Shown: positions 36,492 through 48,346 of the stretch, one piece after another
Position numbering within the stretch: the first letter of the stretch is position 1
How the letters are laid out: the number at the start of each line of letters is the position of its first letter
DNA from: Sarcomyxa edulis
Lineage: Eukaryota > Basidiomycota > Agaricomycetes > Agaricales > Mycenaceae
Assembly (NCBI GenBank): GCA_009761415.1
Contig: QUOL01000003.1
Coordinates: forward strand, 1,922,001-1,986,000
Direction of reading: 5' to 3'
Length of the DNA stretch: 64,000 nt
Made by a program: the position numbers and the translations under genes
Notes under the pieces: model-generated
What the model was told of the DNA's origin: nothing
The model's input: only the letters and a program-made list of their open reading frames with translations
The model's database searches: none

Positions 36492-38562
36492 TTCGAGGGA
36501 CGGATTGAATTATACGTATTGACGAAAATACGGGTGGTGATTTTGGGTATAATCCTCCGAAAAGGGAGTGGGATCCGTTGCGGAGAACCCTGAAGAGAGC
36601 GACGAGGACGATGAGAAGAAGAGAAACTGGAATTTATGAATTTCCAATTAGTCGCAACGCTAGCAACGCGATTCAACGTGTGCAACTTCAACACGCTGGA
36701 GGGCGCAGCATAATAGCAGCAAATTACCCCTGCCGAGTGGCCTTGATCATTTTTTACAGTACTTACCTTCAGTAACTTCACTATAACTGCTTTCGTATCA
36801 AGTCAACAGCATCGTATATATGGCGAAAGACCAAGGTATAGTTTCGGGACAGCATCGGTGGAGTCTGTCTCCAGTTATAGTTACTAGGATGATCATTCAA
36901 ACTTTCTGATGCTTGGTCGGGATGTTGTCTGGCAGGCTTGAGTTTAGGCTCAACGGAGGAGGCTCCGAGGAGCTCCGACGCGATACACGACCAGGAAGAG
37001 ATGCGCGACTTGCTGAAGACTTTGAGATGGCATTTCGGTCACGTGTATACAGATGCCAACGGCTTGCAAGATAGGTCCGTGATATTTGATGATGAACCGA
37101 ATGTCTGCGATGTTTGGTTTATATACAAGTTTTGAAATATTTCTTTCTGAGATTGCGTATCGACAGTATCATTCCTGAGAATTCCAGGTATCGTGATACC
37201 TGTAATCACGGTTTAGTACGCAATTCGTAAGGTGGGGTTGAGTTGATGTCTGCTTACAGGTCAGAACTAACAGACAAGAATTGACTTCGACGCTACGACG
37301 TACGTGACATTTGTATACCAAGCGATTTCTGGTCCCTCTAATACTCCCGCTAGGACTTTGAATCGTGCGACAATTCCAACGTTCAATTCGAGCCTTGTTC
37401 GCCCACTTGGACAGATACACACGATCGCGATTAAACATGGAAGTCGTGCGCATCAAAGTCGTTTGCATCAAAGACTATAGCCTAACTGCATGAATACTTC
37501 CCTGAGAACGCACGTTCTTCAGTATTGATACACCAAGCTCCTTCTAGATAAACTTGGTCAAGCTTTGGCCTGATATTGATACATAGGTATAAGAAGACTC
37601 ACTCTGTTAACCAAATGAGCAAGCTACGCCGTTCTTGGGGACATTGACTCGAACAAACAAAATCCGGAGGATTGACTTCCATGACATGACGTGAAGACCA
37701 ACAGCCGGGCGAAAAAACGTTGACAACATAGTCCTTGAATCACATTAATCACATCTGCATCTGCACATTGCGCGCGATCATTTATGCAAGCATCCGATGA
37801 CGCCCGCCGACTTCTACTTACTGTAATCTGTTGAGCGTGTTTTTCCAGACGGGGAAGCATCGTGATCCCGAATGGCAGATGGAAGCCGACGATTATGCTC
37901 CGAATTAGAGGATGGCACTAACTAACTAGCGTGAGATCCGGATGGCCTTGGGGAAATCGGGCTAAGCTCATTATCGACGCAAGTATGGAATCGGACATAA
38001 GGTATTCAGTAGAAGCTCACCAAAGTTCCTACTGCGATCAAGCTCCCATGAACTAGGTCAGGAGGACGCGGGGGCAATGCATTTGAATAGAGCCATTAGA
38101 GTGTCATCGAACTGACGAATGCATGGTCATGTATGGCGTAGAAGGCAAGGTGCGTACGGGGGGTGTAGCGCCACAGCCTCCAAGACACGCTAAGGCACTG
38201 AGCGCTGAGTGCAGGAGGTTGAGTAGTCCCGAGATGCTGTTCGAGCTTGACCGCGAACGAGGAGGAAATATGAAATAATCACGGAGATGATAAGATGAAT
38301 TTGCGTCCAGAACATCGAAAAGAACATTGGAAGAATAGTTCAGGACACTGGACGCACCATTTAGAGCCAGTTTGGTACTAATTTGGTGCGAATTTGGCAC
38401 GGGAGAGCATCTCGGCAACCCTTTTGTGACAATCCGTGACATGACGTCTTTCTCTCGTCACATTGCTGCGCCGAAACTACAAATAGCCCTCCTCGACCTC
38501 TCCACCTGCTCACCCGCCCGTCTTTCCCCTTCGTCAACTACCACCTCAAAATCTGTAAAATT
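36492..38562. other. 2 kb gene-poor region
   Basis: No frame longer than about 110 codons occurs and none is recognisable. It includes the RAX2 promoter on one side and that of the TspO-like gene on the other. It is long for an intergenic space in this gene-dense window. Confidence 0.4.
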
Positions 38563-39626
38563 ATGGCTGACCCTTCTTGGAAGGATGGAATCATCCTCAA
38601 AGTATGTACTAGGTTACTTCGGAAGTGATTCAATCGGTTTGACCTCGTTTCTATAGATCACGAATATTGTCGTATACCTCCTTTTCTTGGGCTCGAACGT
38701 ATACACAGTCGCATCCCCTTCAGGAATTTACTTCAGCGGAAAGGAGACATACATCACTCCTGCACCATGGGCATTCCTCATCTGGTACGTGGATTAACTT
38801 GACCCCCGGAGCCATCGTACTAACACACATTCTTGCAGGTCCCTCATTCACTTCCTCCACCTCGGTACCATTGTCTACCAGTTCTTCCCCACCGGAAAAT
38901 ACGTCATCATCGATAGCATCTCCTGGCGCCTTCCCCTCCTTGGCGTCTTGACCGCCATCTACGTTAACCTTTGGGCAAGCCACCACTACATTGTTGCCTT
39001 CATTTTCTCGCTCCTTGTTAGCTCCACCACAACTGTATGTCCCCTGTCTTCTATTCCCAACTAACTGTTTCCCCTGACAAACAACATCAAATAGCACATC
39101 TACTACAGCGTGAAGAAGCACCATTCCTCCCAAAGTGTTACTGATGAACTCTTTGTTCACCTTCCCTTCTCCCTTTACCATGGATGGACGACTGTCTTGG
39201 TAGTGCTCACAGCATTCCAAGCATTTGGTGTAAACACCTTGCACGCCCTTCCAGGCATCTGGACCAAAGTTTTCGTTTTCCTCGGACTGTACGTATACTT
39301 GTTGCTCTTCCTTTCCATATTTCTTGTGCACTCCTTCTAACGCCTCCCTTAGCTTCTTCCTCGAAGCTACCGCAGCAGCCTACGCCTTCTCTTCGCCCGA
39401 AGGTGATCTCCCCGCTTCTGTCGCCATCGCCTGGTCCTTGTGGGCAATTTTCGCGCATCAGACCGTTTCCCAAGCTGGGAAGTTCATTCACTGGTCTGCT
39501 CTCGGCTTCTCCATCTTTGCTTTGGTCTGGGTCGTCAAGGGCGCCTGGGGTCTCTTCGCCAAGAGCAGAGGTGGTGTGAGCTTGGACGACGATTTGGAGA
39601 GGGCTCCTCTGGTTGGGTCGAGTTAA
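38563..39626 (+). CDS. TspO/MBR-related multipass membrane protein
   Basis: The five-exon model (38563-38601, 38657-38784, 38839-39034, 39095-39288, 39353-39626) gives 276 residues with about seven hydrophobic helices. Sequence flavour resembles the plant and fungal 'tryptophan-rich' TspO/MBR-related proteins. It has [20 protein letters not shown], where TspO-like proteins have a TPAxxAFxIW motif, and [16 protein letters not shown], matching LPFSIYLGW. The tail is soluble and acidic ([15 protein letters not shown]). All exon joins keep frame. The assignment is by motif memory only. Porphyrin or sterol binding as in classical TspO should not be assumed. Confidence 0.75.
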
Positions 39627-40118
39627 ACTGTCGTTTGATTTCTTACCTTACTTTGCTCTTCCTCATTCTTCTTGTCCTACGATTCTACGACTCATGACTC
39701 ACGAAACTTTCTTACGTATGAACGGAGCCATTGTCGTTCAAAATATTTTCACCAAATGTAAATTCTACGAGATACATACAGAATTTCCATTATTCAGCGC
39801 TCGTGCGATATATATTGGTTCCGCGGAGGAACATCAATTTTGGGGTAAGGCTCTTATCATAGGGGTCAGCAGTACGCCAGCGTAGGCGGAGGCGTGTCAT
39901 GTTTGGATCCGGGGCAACTGCTGCTGTTACGCAAGTCACACCAGTCACACGTTAAAACCCTTGATCGATGACTCACTTTCAATTAATCAAGTTGCTCCCA
40001 CTCTGACTTGCCAGTCCGTGCCTCTTTCAGCATAACAGACTCAGTTGTGGCGATTTCATACTGCCGTTTCAGGCTATAGCTCAGTCAATCTCGGTCAGGC
40101 ATCTCAAACCTCGGCATT
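39627..40118. other. Intergenic region
   Basis: No gene is seen. The region holds the TspO-like gene's 3' end and the upstream sequence of the second paralogous F-box gene. Confidence 0.45.
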
Positions 40119-41294
40119 ATGGCAGTATCTTCCGATATCTCAATACCACCGGAGCTTGTCGATATGATCATCGACCATCTTCACGACGACAAACACTCGC
40201 TCGCAACGTGCGGACGTATATGCAGGCAATGGGTCCCATCTAGTCGTAAACATCTATTTTTTTCTATCACCCTTCCCTCCTCCGACTCCAAAATTATGAA
40301 CCTTTTTCTCGATCTCTTAGACTGCCCTCTCACCAACATTCCTCCTCACGTTCGTAATCTCACCGTACAAGGACGTGGATTTGGGTATGCATTGCAATGG
40401 TCGAGGGAGGATATTTCACGGCTTGCCCAACGTCTTGATGCCATCGACTCGCTTTCATTTGTCATGATGAGCTGCCGCGTCATGACTCCAGACTTTCGTT
40501 CTGCAACTCTACCCTTGTTCAATCGCGTCACCAATTTGAGGATGCAGCTCGTCTACTTTGATAATCACGTGGATTTCACTAATCTGATTTGCATGTTCCC
40601 ATCACTCCAGGAGCTGTTCTTATCCTGGATAGTCTTTCCACTTCCACATTTTACAACAACTATGGATCTTCCCATGTCCCTTCGCGCATTTCACGTGGTA
40701 GGGCCGCGAACCCAGTATATCCTGGACACGTTTTTCTCTGGAAAAAGAATATACGCACTGGACACGATAAACTTGAAGTTGATGGTTAGCGATGTTTTAT
40801 CGATTGCCACTTTCCTGCGCGACGTTGGATCCCAGCTTCGACACTTACACCTCGATGTCGGAGGTACGTCAATCTGATTACATTTTTGGTTGACATGTCT
40901 GACATCTGCTGCTTCGTTTCCAGATACCATTCTTCCAGCGTTGGATCTTGGCTATAATACTCAACTTCAGTCCGTGAGGTTCATGGCCTTGGGAGGACCT
41001 AAAATGTACGGCCGTAATGCACTGGCGCCTCTCATTTTGCAGATTTCGTCCCCTTCAATCCAATCTGTGGAATTCTGTCTCGAACCATTCGATGATCTGG
41101 ATGAGTTGGTTCACGTATTGAACTTCTCGTCGTTGGAGCATATTTTTTCGAGCCCGACTTTCTCTCAGTTACGACGAATTCAGTTCTCGTTTGGGGCACG
41201 ACAAACCTCATCTGTAGAGGACGCTTCAAAATTCATCAGTCAGAATTTACCAATGTGCTTCGCGCGTGGGATTTTGGCGTTCAAGACCTCGTAA
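40119..41294 (+). CDS. F-box protein, paralogue of the one at 22.6 kb
   Basis: Exons 40119-40863 and 40924-41294 give 371 residues. The F-box-like start (ISIPPELVDMIIDHLHDDKH, SLATCGRICRQWVPSSRKHL) and LDLLDCPLTNIPPHVRNLTV closely parallel the gene at 22588-23775. The single intron sits at the matching place, before the conserved LDLGYNTQL segment. The rest is Leu-rich. It probably acts as an SCF substrate adaptor. A decayed copy of its C-terminal part lies downstream (41865-42008), showing local duplication of this family. Confidence 0.83.
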
Positions 41295-41864
41295 CGCATA
41301 AAAGAGAGCGACCGGAAGGGTAAAGATGTCTTACGAGTAAGTATTTCTCAAAAATATCTACATATACTCTTTACTTGAAGCCGGGTGCTTTCCTTGACCG
41401 CGAAGAGGACTTCCCTGCCTCCATTGCCACTGCATTGTTTGTCTGCGCCATCTGCTATCGTCAGACTGTCGACCAGTCTCAACCGTTTACTAAGTAGTCT
41501 GCTTTCGCATTCTCGTTGATATCGTTGGTTTGGGCCGCTAGATGCTCCTCAATAACACGCGAGAAGGCGACTGGTAATGATCTACGTGGTACTATATCAA
41601 GAGTAATTGATGGCATGAGGCGTGCTGATGTTTAGGGATCTGTGAGGTTGGAGGATGATCATCCGGAAATCTCAGAGCCTGGGGTTCGAGACGAGTTCAA
41701 AAGTTCATCCTTGGAGAGAACAATGAATGACGGTCTCTGACTAGTCATAGCTATTATATTTGACCAGAAATTCAAGGAGTACATACTAATAGTTGGAGAG
41801 AAGAACAAACAGGCACACGTCCAACGATCGTGTTCAGAAACCGCCGCAATGGTGTATGGCTATC
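41295..41864. other. Intergenic region behind the F-box gene
   Basis: No intact frame is seen. Together with the fragment that follows, it may be the worn-down remainder of a duplicated F-box gene. Confidence 0.4.
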
Positions 41865-42008
41865 CACTTTGTCCCACAAATTTCATCCCCTTCGTTTCAA
41901 TTTGTTGAATTCAAAATCAATCCAATTGATGAGAAGATATTGAAGGAAATACTGGACTGCTCATTATTTCTCGGGGCACGGCAAACTCGGCTTGTGCTCG
42001 CTTCGTGA
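41865..42008 (+). pseudogene. Decayed C-terminal fragment of an F-box paralogue
   Basis: The frame reads QISSPSFQFVEFKINPIDEK, then a Leu-rich turn, then FLGARQTR and a stop. The intact upstream gene has QISSPSIQSVEFCLEPFDDL, then FSFGARQTS. The fragment is shorter between these blocks and lacks the whole N-terminal half, so it is read as a deletion-bearing remnant of a tandem copy. Confidence 0.6.
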
Positions 42009-42374
42009 TATCGTAATTTTCGCATTGGAGTTGGGCGCGCTTCCACCGTACTGAGTATCCGATGATGCTACTTAGATTCAGGGCTTGAGATGGGGGAAAT
42101 GGTTTGTTCGCTGGGTCTCAACAAGTAGATATTACAGACTCAGACTCGTCTGGCAGTAGTTTCAAATATGCTCATCGAACGCGACGCGACGGTCTCGTGA
42201 CTTGAATTCCTTATTGTTCTCACCGACAACACAAAAAGACTCTGGAACTCACACAAAAATGGCCCATCAAATCCAGGCTCTCAAAATACTACTTCAGTCT
42301 GAAAGTATAGCCCACACAATTGCATCGATATCCTCCAAGTCCCATTCGTGGACTCCCCAACAGTCACCACCAGC
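42009..42374. other. Upstream region of the second P450
   Basis: No gene is seen and no clear TATA box. A frame open from 42348 begins with GTG, so the first usable start is ATG 42375. Confidence 0.4.
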
Positions 42375-44508
42375 ATGGCCTCCCTAATCTTGCCTTTTGT
42401 GTCTGCAGCTATCCTCCTTGTACTCTCTTACATCATCCACTACACCGTAATTTTACCCCGGAACAACCCTCTACGGCAATTACCTGGCCCACCTGTGAGG
42501 AGATGGTTTGGTTCGCATATGGGTGCTGTCCTCGAGTACGTTTGCAGTACTTGTCATTCTCTGGATCTAAATCTCATCCACAACCTTGGCTTTCCCATAG
42601 TCCTGCGGTATCCCCTAAATTCCAGGAAGTTTTCACAAAAGCGTACGGAAGGAACATCAGAATTCGAGGCGTTGTCCCAGTGCGTTCACCCTGAAGTGCA
42701 TCCATTCTATATACTCATGCACCCCAAACTTAGTGGGAAGAACGGCTGCTGACCTACGATCCAGTCTCCTTATCCTACATCCTTAAAAACTCTGCCACTA
42801 TCTACGAAAAACCATGGCAGTCCCGAAAACTCATCACTACCTACCTAGGTTGTGGTCTACTATCGGCAGAAGGTCTAGTGCATAAACGACAGCGACGCGT
42901 CGCGACACCTGCATTCTCCATACAGAATATGAAGGCATTGGAACCTCTCATGTTCGAAAAAGGGGTCCAGCTCAAAGATAGATGGGCCGCTATGATCCAT
43001 GATGATATGGATGACAAGAACAAGAAGGATAGTGCGACCATTGATGTCTGCCATTGGTTAAGTCGAGCTGCCTTTGATGTCGTGGGGCTATCAGGTATAG
43101 TCTCTTCACTGAGATTGAGAATGTGCAGGGTGTTCATTCGCTACGTTACCACAGGTTTCGACTGGAACTTTAATTCGATCCAGGATGAATCTAATGAGCT
43201 CTTCAGAGCTTATAGGGATATGTTCGAAGTCGCCATTTCGCAAGCGTCGCTGATACGTTCTATGGTCACGATCTATGTACCATTCATCTGGAAGATCTTC
43301 GTGAGCTTTTCGCGTAGCTATCTCACTCTCTTGAAGTACCTAACCGGACCACTAGCCTGATAAGACGACTCAATTGGTAGACAAATGTCAAAAAACTATC
43401 CATCGCATAGCTGGACAGATCGTTCAGGACAAGAAACGAAAGATCATGGACGGAGAGAAAAGCGGGCATGCGTATGACGGAAAAGACTTGATCAGTCTAT
43501 TCTGTGAGACAATTTTTTATACAATTTGACAATAGCTTACGACTCTGTGCAGTGAAATCAAATTCAGCAATGGACCTACAACCTGGACAGCGAATTTCAG
43601 ACGAAGACATCATCAGCAACATCAACACGGTGATGTTCGCAGGCTCGGATACAACCTCGCTGTCCTTAACCTGGACTCTTCTTTACCTCGCTCAATACCC
43701 TCACATCCAGACCCGCCTGCGCGAAGAACTTCTCTCCGCCGCCCCACCCGCTTCTGTCCCAAATGATCCAACGCATGAGGAAATCCACTCTCTTTATGAG
43801 ACGCTGTCTTCACTGCCCTACCTGGATAACGTCATGCGCGAGTCCCTCCGCCTGGTCCCGCCAATCCATTCGTCCATCCGTGTTGCGACGCGCGACGATA
43901 TGATACCCACCATGTACCCTGTACGCAACGCCCGCGATGGGACGTATTCGAACACTGTACACGTGCAAAAAGGAACAGTGGTTCATGTGCCCATTGAGGC
44001 ATTCAATTTGGACAAGACCGTATGGGGAGAAGACGCGTGGGAATTCAAGTGAGCCTTTTGTTAGCTATAGGATGCGAGAGTTCATTAATCGATTGCTTGT
44101 TTTGCAGCCCAGATCGGTGGGATAACCTCCCGGAGCTTGCGCTGAGTCAACCAGGGCTGTTCTCGAATATGTTGACGTTCTCGGGAGGACCTCGAGTCAG
44201 TATCTCTCTTTTGTTTTTTGAGAGTTGCCCTCGACTAACGTTCTGCTAGTCCTGTATAGGTCTGAGATTTTCAATGATAGAGATGAAGACATTCCTGTAT
44301 ATTCTCCTCACGAATTTCCGCTTTGCGGAGACCGAGGAGAAGATCCTGAAGGCGAACGTGTACGTTTATCTGTCTCTGGTATGCGGGTCAATGTCTGAAG
44401 CTTCTTAACGTTTTTAGGGTGTTTACGCGGCCGTACGTAGTTGGCAAATTCCGAGAGGGAAGTCAGTGTCCATTGGTGGTTTCGCGGTATGTCGGTGGGG
44501 AGGACTAG
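42375..44508 (+). CDS. Cytochrome P450 monooxygenase
   Basis: This microsomal P450 is of a different family from the one at 25 kb. Nine exons join in phase: 42375-42535, 42601-42679, 42734-43094, 43155-43300, 43356-43503, 43553-44048, 44108-44195, 44250-44359 and 44418-44508, giving 559 residues. An N-terminal anchor (FVSAAILLVLSYIIHYTVIL) precedes the hinge LRQLPGPPVRRW. The I-helix is FAGSDTTSLSLTW (about 325-337), the ExxR helix is NVMRESLRLVPP and the heme loop is FSGGPRSCIGLRFSMIE with its Cys ligand. The C-terminal VFTRPYVVGKFREGSQCPL is typical of basidiomycete CYP4/CYP52-like hydroxylases. All catalytic signatures are intact. The substrate is unknown. Confidence 0.92.
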
Positions 44509-44726
44509 GTAACTAATTCTGAGAGCGATGTGGCCATGTATATATATACAGTATGTATCTTAGAATTGTATCTTCTGTGTATCTTGTATAGTATCAGGTT
44601 GAACTCCGTCGAAGTCTGGAGGAGGAGTGGGACTCGTGGGACTCGTGGCTTCTCTTGGCCACATTGTCACGTTACGTCATACAATGACGCGCGACCCCTG
44701 GCTTTCAATTTCACCAAGAAAAATAT

Positions 44727-44733
44727 TATAAAG
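44727..44733 (+). promoter_or_regulatory. TATA box of the small membrane protein gene
   Basis: TATAAAG lies 83 bp upstream of the ATG at 44810. This is well placed for a transcription start about 30 bp further on. Confidence 0.45.
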
Positions 44734-44809
44734 AGCGGATGTCCAGACTCGAATGAACTCACAAACTTACCCCCGACTCTCATCACCCCACTAACTCAAA
44801 CTATATAAC

Positions 44810-45116
44810 ATGGTATGCTTTTTTGCCCTCTAGAATGTTAATCATGACTCTGACGACTCGCTCTGCAGGGATCCATCTTCTCCGCGATTGGTCGTGGCAT
44901 TAATGCCATTATACAAGCAATAGCTAGCGTTATAATGACCATCGTCAGCGTAATAACATCCGTACGCACTATTTTACTTTGCACCATGTCGACTTGTGGC
45001 TCACAGATGATTTTCAGATCATCCTCGCCATTTGGGACACATTCGTCTGCATCATCTGCTGTCGTTGCGGTTCAAGGGGCAGATCAAGAGGAGGCAGATC
45101 AAGAGGGGGGATTTGA
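44810..45116 (+). CDS. Tiny membrane protein of the fungal 'GRGINAII' type (64 aa)
   Basis: Three exons, 44810-44812, 44869-44961 and 45018-45116, give a 64-residue protein. The first coding exon is only the ATG, directly followed by a GTATGC donor. The product starts MGSIFSAIGRGINAIIQAIA, runs through a long hydrophobic stretch (ASVIMTIVSVITSIILAIWD) and ends with Cys residues (CIICCRCG) and an Arg/Gly/Ser-rich tail (GRSRGGRSRGG). I recall many near-identical small proteins in fungal genomes, function unknown. Myristoylation at Gly2 followed by Cys palmitoylation is a reasonable inference from the MG start and CC cluster. Too short and split for simple ORF finding. Confidence 0.8.
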
Positions 45117-45378
45117 TAAAACCTCGTTCTTGGAGCCGATAGATACCCCTTGACTGCGACTGCTGTTGTACGACCTTGTATACACACGATCTAACGAACC
45201 TTCAGCATATAATATATCCCTTTACTTACGATTCTGAACCTCGATGTTTGCATCATTATGCGTTCATTAGACTTCATTAAGAGCAAAACTACAGGAGATT
45301 AACACATCGAGTATATAGAAAGTAGAAAGTATGCAAGTGACCAAAGAAAGAAATCCGACCAATCCACTTTATATCGCC

Positions 45379-47692
45379 TCAATCCTTCCTCCGCCCAAGA
45401 CCCTTCCCCCATCCGAAAACGCCAGTGCTCGCCCTCGCTAACATCTTCCTCATCCGTTCCTTGTGCATCCCAGCCACAGACTCGGGTCGAACCTGCTCGG
45501 GAGTCATATCCATGAACGACTTCATAGGCGCAGAAGCAGACGTCGTCTTGTCGAGCCTCGTCATCTCATGAGACGATGGGACCATCCCCATAGGCTGGCT
45601 ACGGATAGGTCGATGCAGGAATGGATCGGATAATGCCAACGACTTGTGTCCAGACGTAGCACCAGTATTCGTGTTGATATTGATGTTCACACTGACCGAA
45701 CGCGCCGAGGCTGAGCCCGATCTCGACCTTCCAGCAGGCTCGGACGTGACATTGATGTTCGTCAGACCAGCAAGTGGGACAGAGTGATTTACACGATGTG
45801 AGGGTTTCTCTCGACCTGCGCTAGCTAACGAAGGTCCAGGTACGTATTGGTATTGACGAGGCGGGGTTTGTGTAATGCGATCCATGGTGTTGGACCGAGT
45901 GGGGAACAATCTATCGCCGCGACCGGCGTCGACGCTAGGAGAAAATGAAACGGACGCGGATCCAGCATGACGCGGGGGTTTGTGAGCCTTCAGCTTTTCC
46001 ATACTCACCTCGAGTCGGTCCATGGACACGGCTGAAGGTGTAACTGGAGCGAGCTTGGGATTATCGAGAACGCTGTGATACGGCTGCTGCTGCTGTGAAC
46101 ATGCGACAGTTGCCCTGGCTTCGCCCCGGAGGTCATCTCTGCTACGCCTTAGACTCAGGTTCGAAACTTTGCGAATGATCTGTGGGATACGAGCTGGGAT
46201 TGAAGGTGTGAAGCGGCCGTACCGGGTCTGAGCCTTCTCTGGTTTACTTGACAATTCCGAAGTAGACGCGTGCAAGGTACGATGAGATTGTGGCTCAGGG
46301 CCGACGGAGCTCTGTATGACCTTGGACTGGCGACGAACATCAGCCGATCCCAAGCACGCATCGGGAACACCTTTAGGGATATCCACATTGTCCAGAGGAA
46401 TACCATAACCGAGTCCTCGACTAGCCCGCAAGGTGGGTCCTGCTGATACATGATCAACATTTAACAAAGCCTCACCTGCCAGCTCCAAATCTCGAGTCGT
46501 TCGGTCCTCTCGAGAGGGCCTCCTAGGATGAGAACTTTCGTCTTCGAAACTAAACCGCACAGGTGAAACTGCTTCCCAAGAGAAATCGCTATGTCCTCTG
46601 CCATCCCATTCATCGTCGCTATCATCCTTGGCTGGAGTCAGGACTTGAACGTTCGAATCCTTCAAGGCCTTGGAACTCCTTGCGTTCGCCTTGATCTTGG
46701 CACCCCACCTCTTCTTCAAGAACTCTCGCACAGCGCTCGTCTCTTCAGCTGTAAACATCGGAGAACTTTGCATACGGCGCAAAGCGGGTTTGATAGAAGG
46801 CGGTTCTGGGAATTCGAACTCGATATCCTGATATTCCGAGTAATCAGAGTCTGAATCGTCGTCCGTTCCTGTATGGCTGTATGTTGCCAAAGGTGTTGAT
46901 CCAGCACAACTGGTCTCACTACCATCGTCGTCGGCGAATTTTGCTAGGGAAGTTGAGACTTGAAGATGATGGGAGGGCAGTTGACTAGAATCTGCAATTG
47001 GAAATGGAGGAGATGATGTAGTGGGCTCTGTTTGTCCGAGTCCAAAATCGGTACAGTATCGACGCGTTTTCCTGGGGTCAACTGGTGGATACCGCAGTTC
47101 TGCCCCAGTTCCTGAGTAAGGTAACGAGGAGGGAGGGCCCAGAGGGTCAGCGGCGGGTGACAAATATGATACAGGGCGCGACGGCGCTCTAGAAGACATG
47201 GATATACTGTCCCGAGCCAGTCTCTCAGGTGCATCAAGGCCGAGTTTTAGTATATTTTGGCGCAATAACGTGTTCTTTCCAGGTCGGTCGCGATCTGTGC
47301 ATGGTGCCAGACGCGAGGGATCGATGGTCTGGTCGGAAAGCGTTGTAAAGCTGAATCGGGTGGTTTTACACCGAAAACATTGAGAACTCGCGCGCTCGGT
47401 AATTGAGAAAAGGAGAACTTGTGGATACGTACTTGGAAACAGAGGACCGATACTGTGTCTGATACTTTGGAATATACATATCCTCTGGCGGCGGGTAAGC
47501 CAGTTCCACACTGGGCGGGTAAATCTCTAGCGTCGAATCATTGGAAGGAGAGAATACGTGGACGCGACGTCTGTCGCGATAGTTGGTCACGCCTTGTGGG
47601 ATTTCCGATGTCGTTTTCCGTAAGCGGTCGCGAAGGGGTTGGCGGTGAGATGTCGACATGTCGAGGAGTTCCATTCCAGAATGAGATGACAT
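45379..47692 (-). CDS. Large Ser/Arg-rich disordered protein, unknown
   Basis: A long open frame ends at 45379. The proposed model joins exon 47692-47433 (start MSSHSGMELLDMSTSHRQPL) to 47350-45379, giving 743 residues. The alternative is an unspliced frame with its start at 47511. The protein is low complexity and rich in Ser, Pro and Arg. It has an acidic patch (DDDSDSDYSEYQDIEFEFPE) and a short coiled-coil candidate (EETSAVREFLKKRWGAKIKA). The C-terminus is conserved-looking (MHKERMRKMLARASTGVFGW). This layout is common for fungal cell-cycle or morphogenesis regulators, but no domain is recognised. The start and intron are uncertain. Confidence 0.65.
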
Positions 47693-48346
47693 GTCGAAAG
47701 GGGATATTTGCGGTGACACGTTTGGTGGTGGGGTTCACGCGAGGTGACCTTGGAGATCAAAAGCAAATGAAAGGGTGAAAGGTGAACAATTGAGGTGCCT
47801 CTATGAGGTTCTGTGTGAAGAAGACGGTCAGTAAATCACGAAACGAGCGAGAATAGAATGGATTCACGCTATGAAGTGGTTCGCATGCAGTCACCGGGAT
47901 GGCAGCGGACTAAAAGATTGGATCTCTGTCTTGAGAGGAGTCCAGAATCCGAGAGAAAAGAGCGAAAAAATATACGGAGGATGCAATGTGCAATGAAGAG
48001 CAGAACGAAAGTAACGAAATTCCGAAATTGGCGTTGGATCATGTCATGACGCGGTCACGCTATTTGGCAGAAGAATGAAAATCAAACAACGCGTCCAACC
48101 ATCGAAGTTCGGACGCGTCAACAACTGATATTTTTTTTGTATATATGGTATGGTAAAGTGATCTGAATCGAGACATTCTGGACAGTAGAAGAACGAAAGA
48201 TATGGAGCCCAGAAACAGTAAAACGAAACAAAACCGGGAGGTAGCCCAAGAGAGAAAGAGAGACGAGTAGAAAAGATAACTAAGAAAGGTGTGTCCAAAC
48301 TAAAAAGATACTACGATAAAGATAATGCAGCGCTAAAAGATACTCT
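47693..48346. other. Intergenic region
   Basis: No gene is seen. It includes the upstream region of the disordered-protein gene and the 3' UTR of the hydrophobin gene. Confidence 0.45.

Noticed and set aside
38720..39331. 203-codon minus-strand frame
   Set aside because: It is antisense to the five-exon TspO-like gene, whose exons are phase-consistent and hydrophobic as expected.
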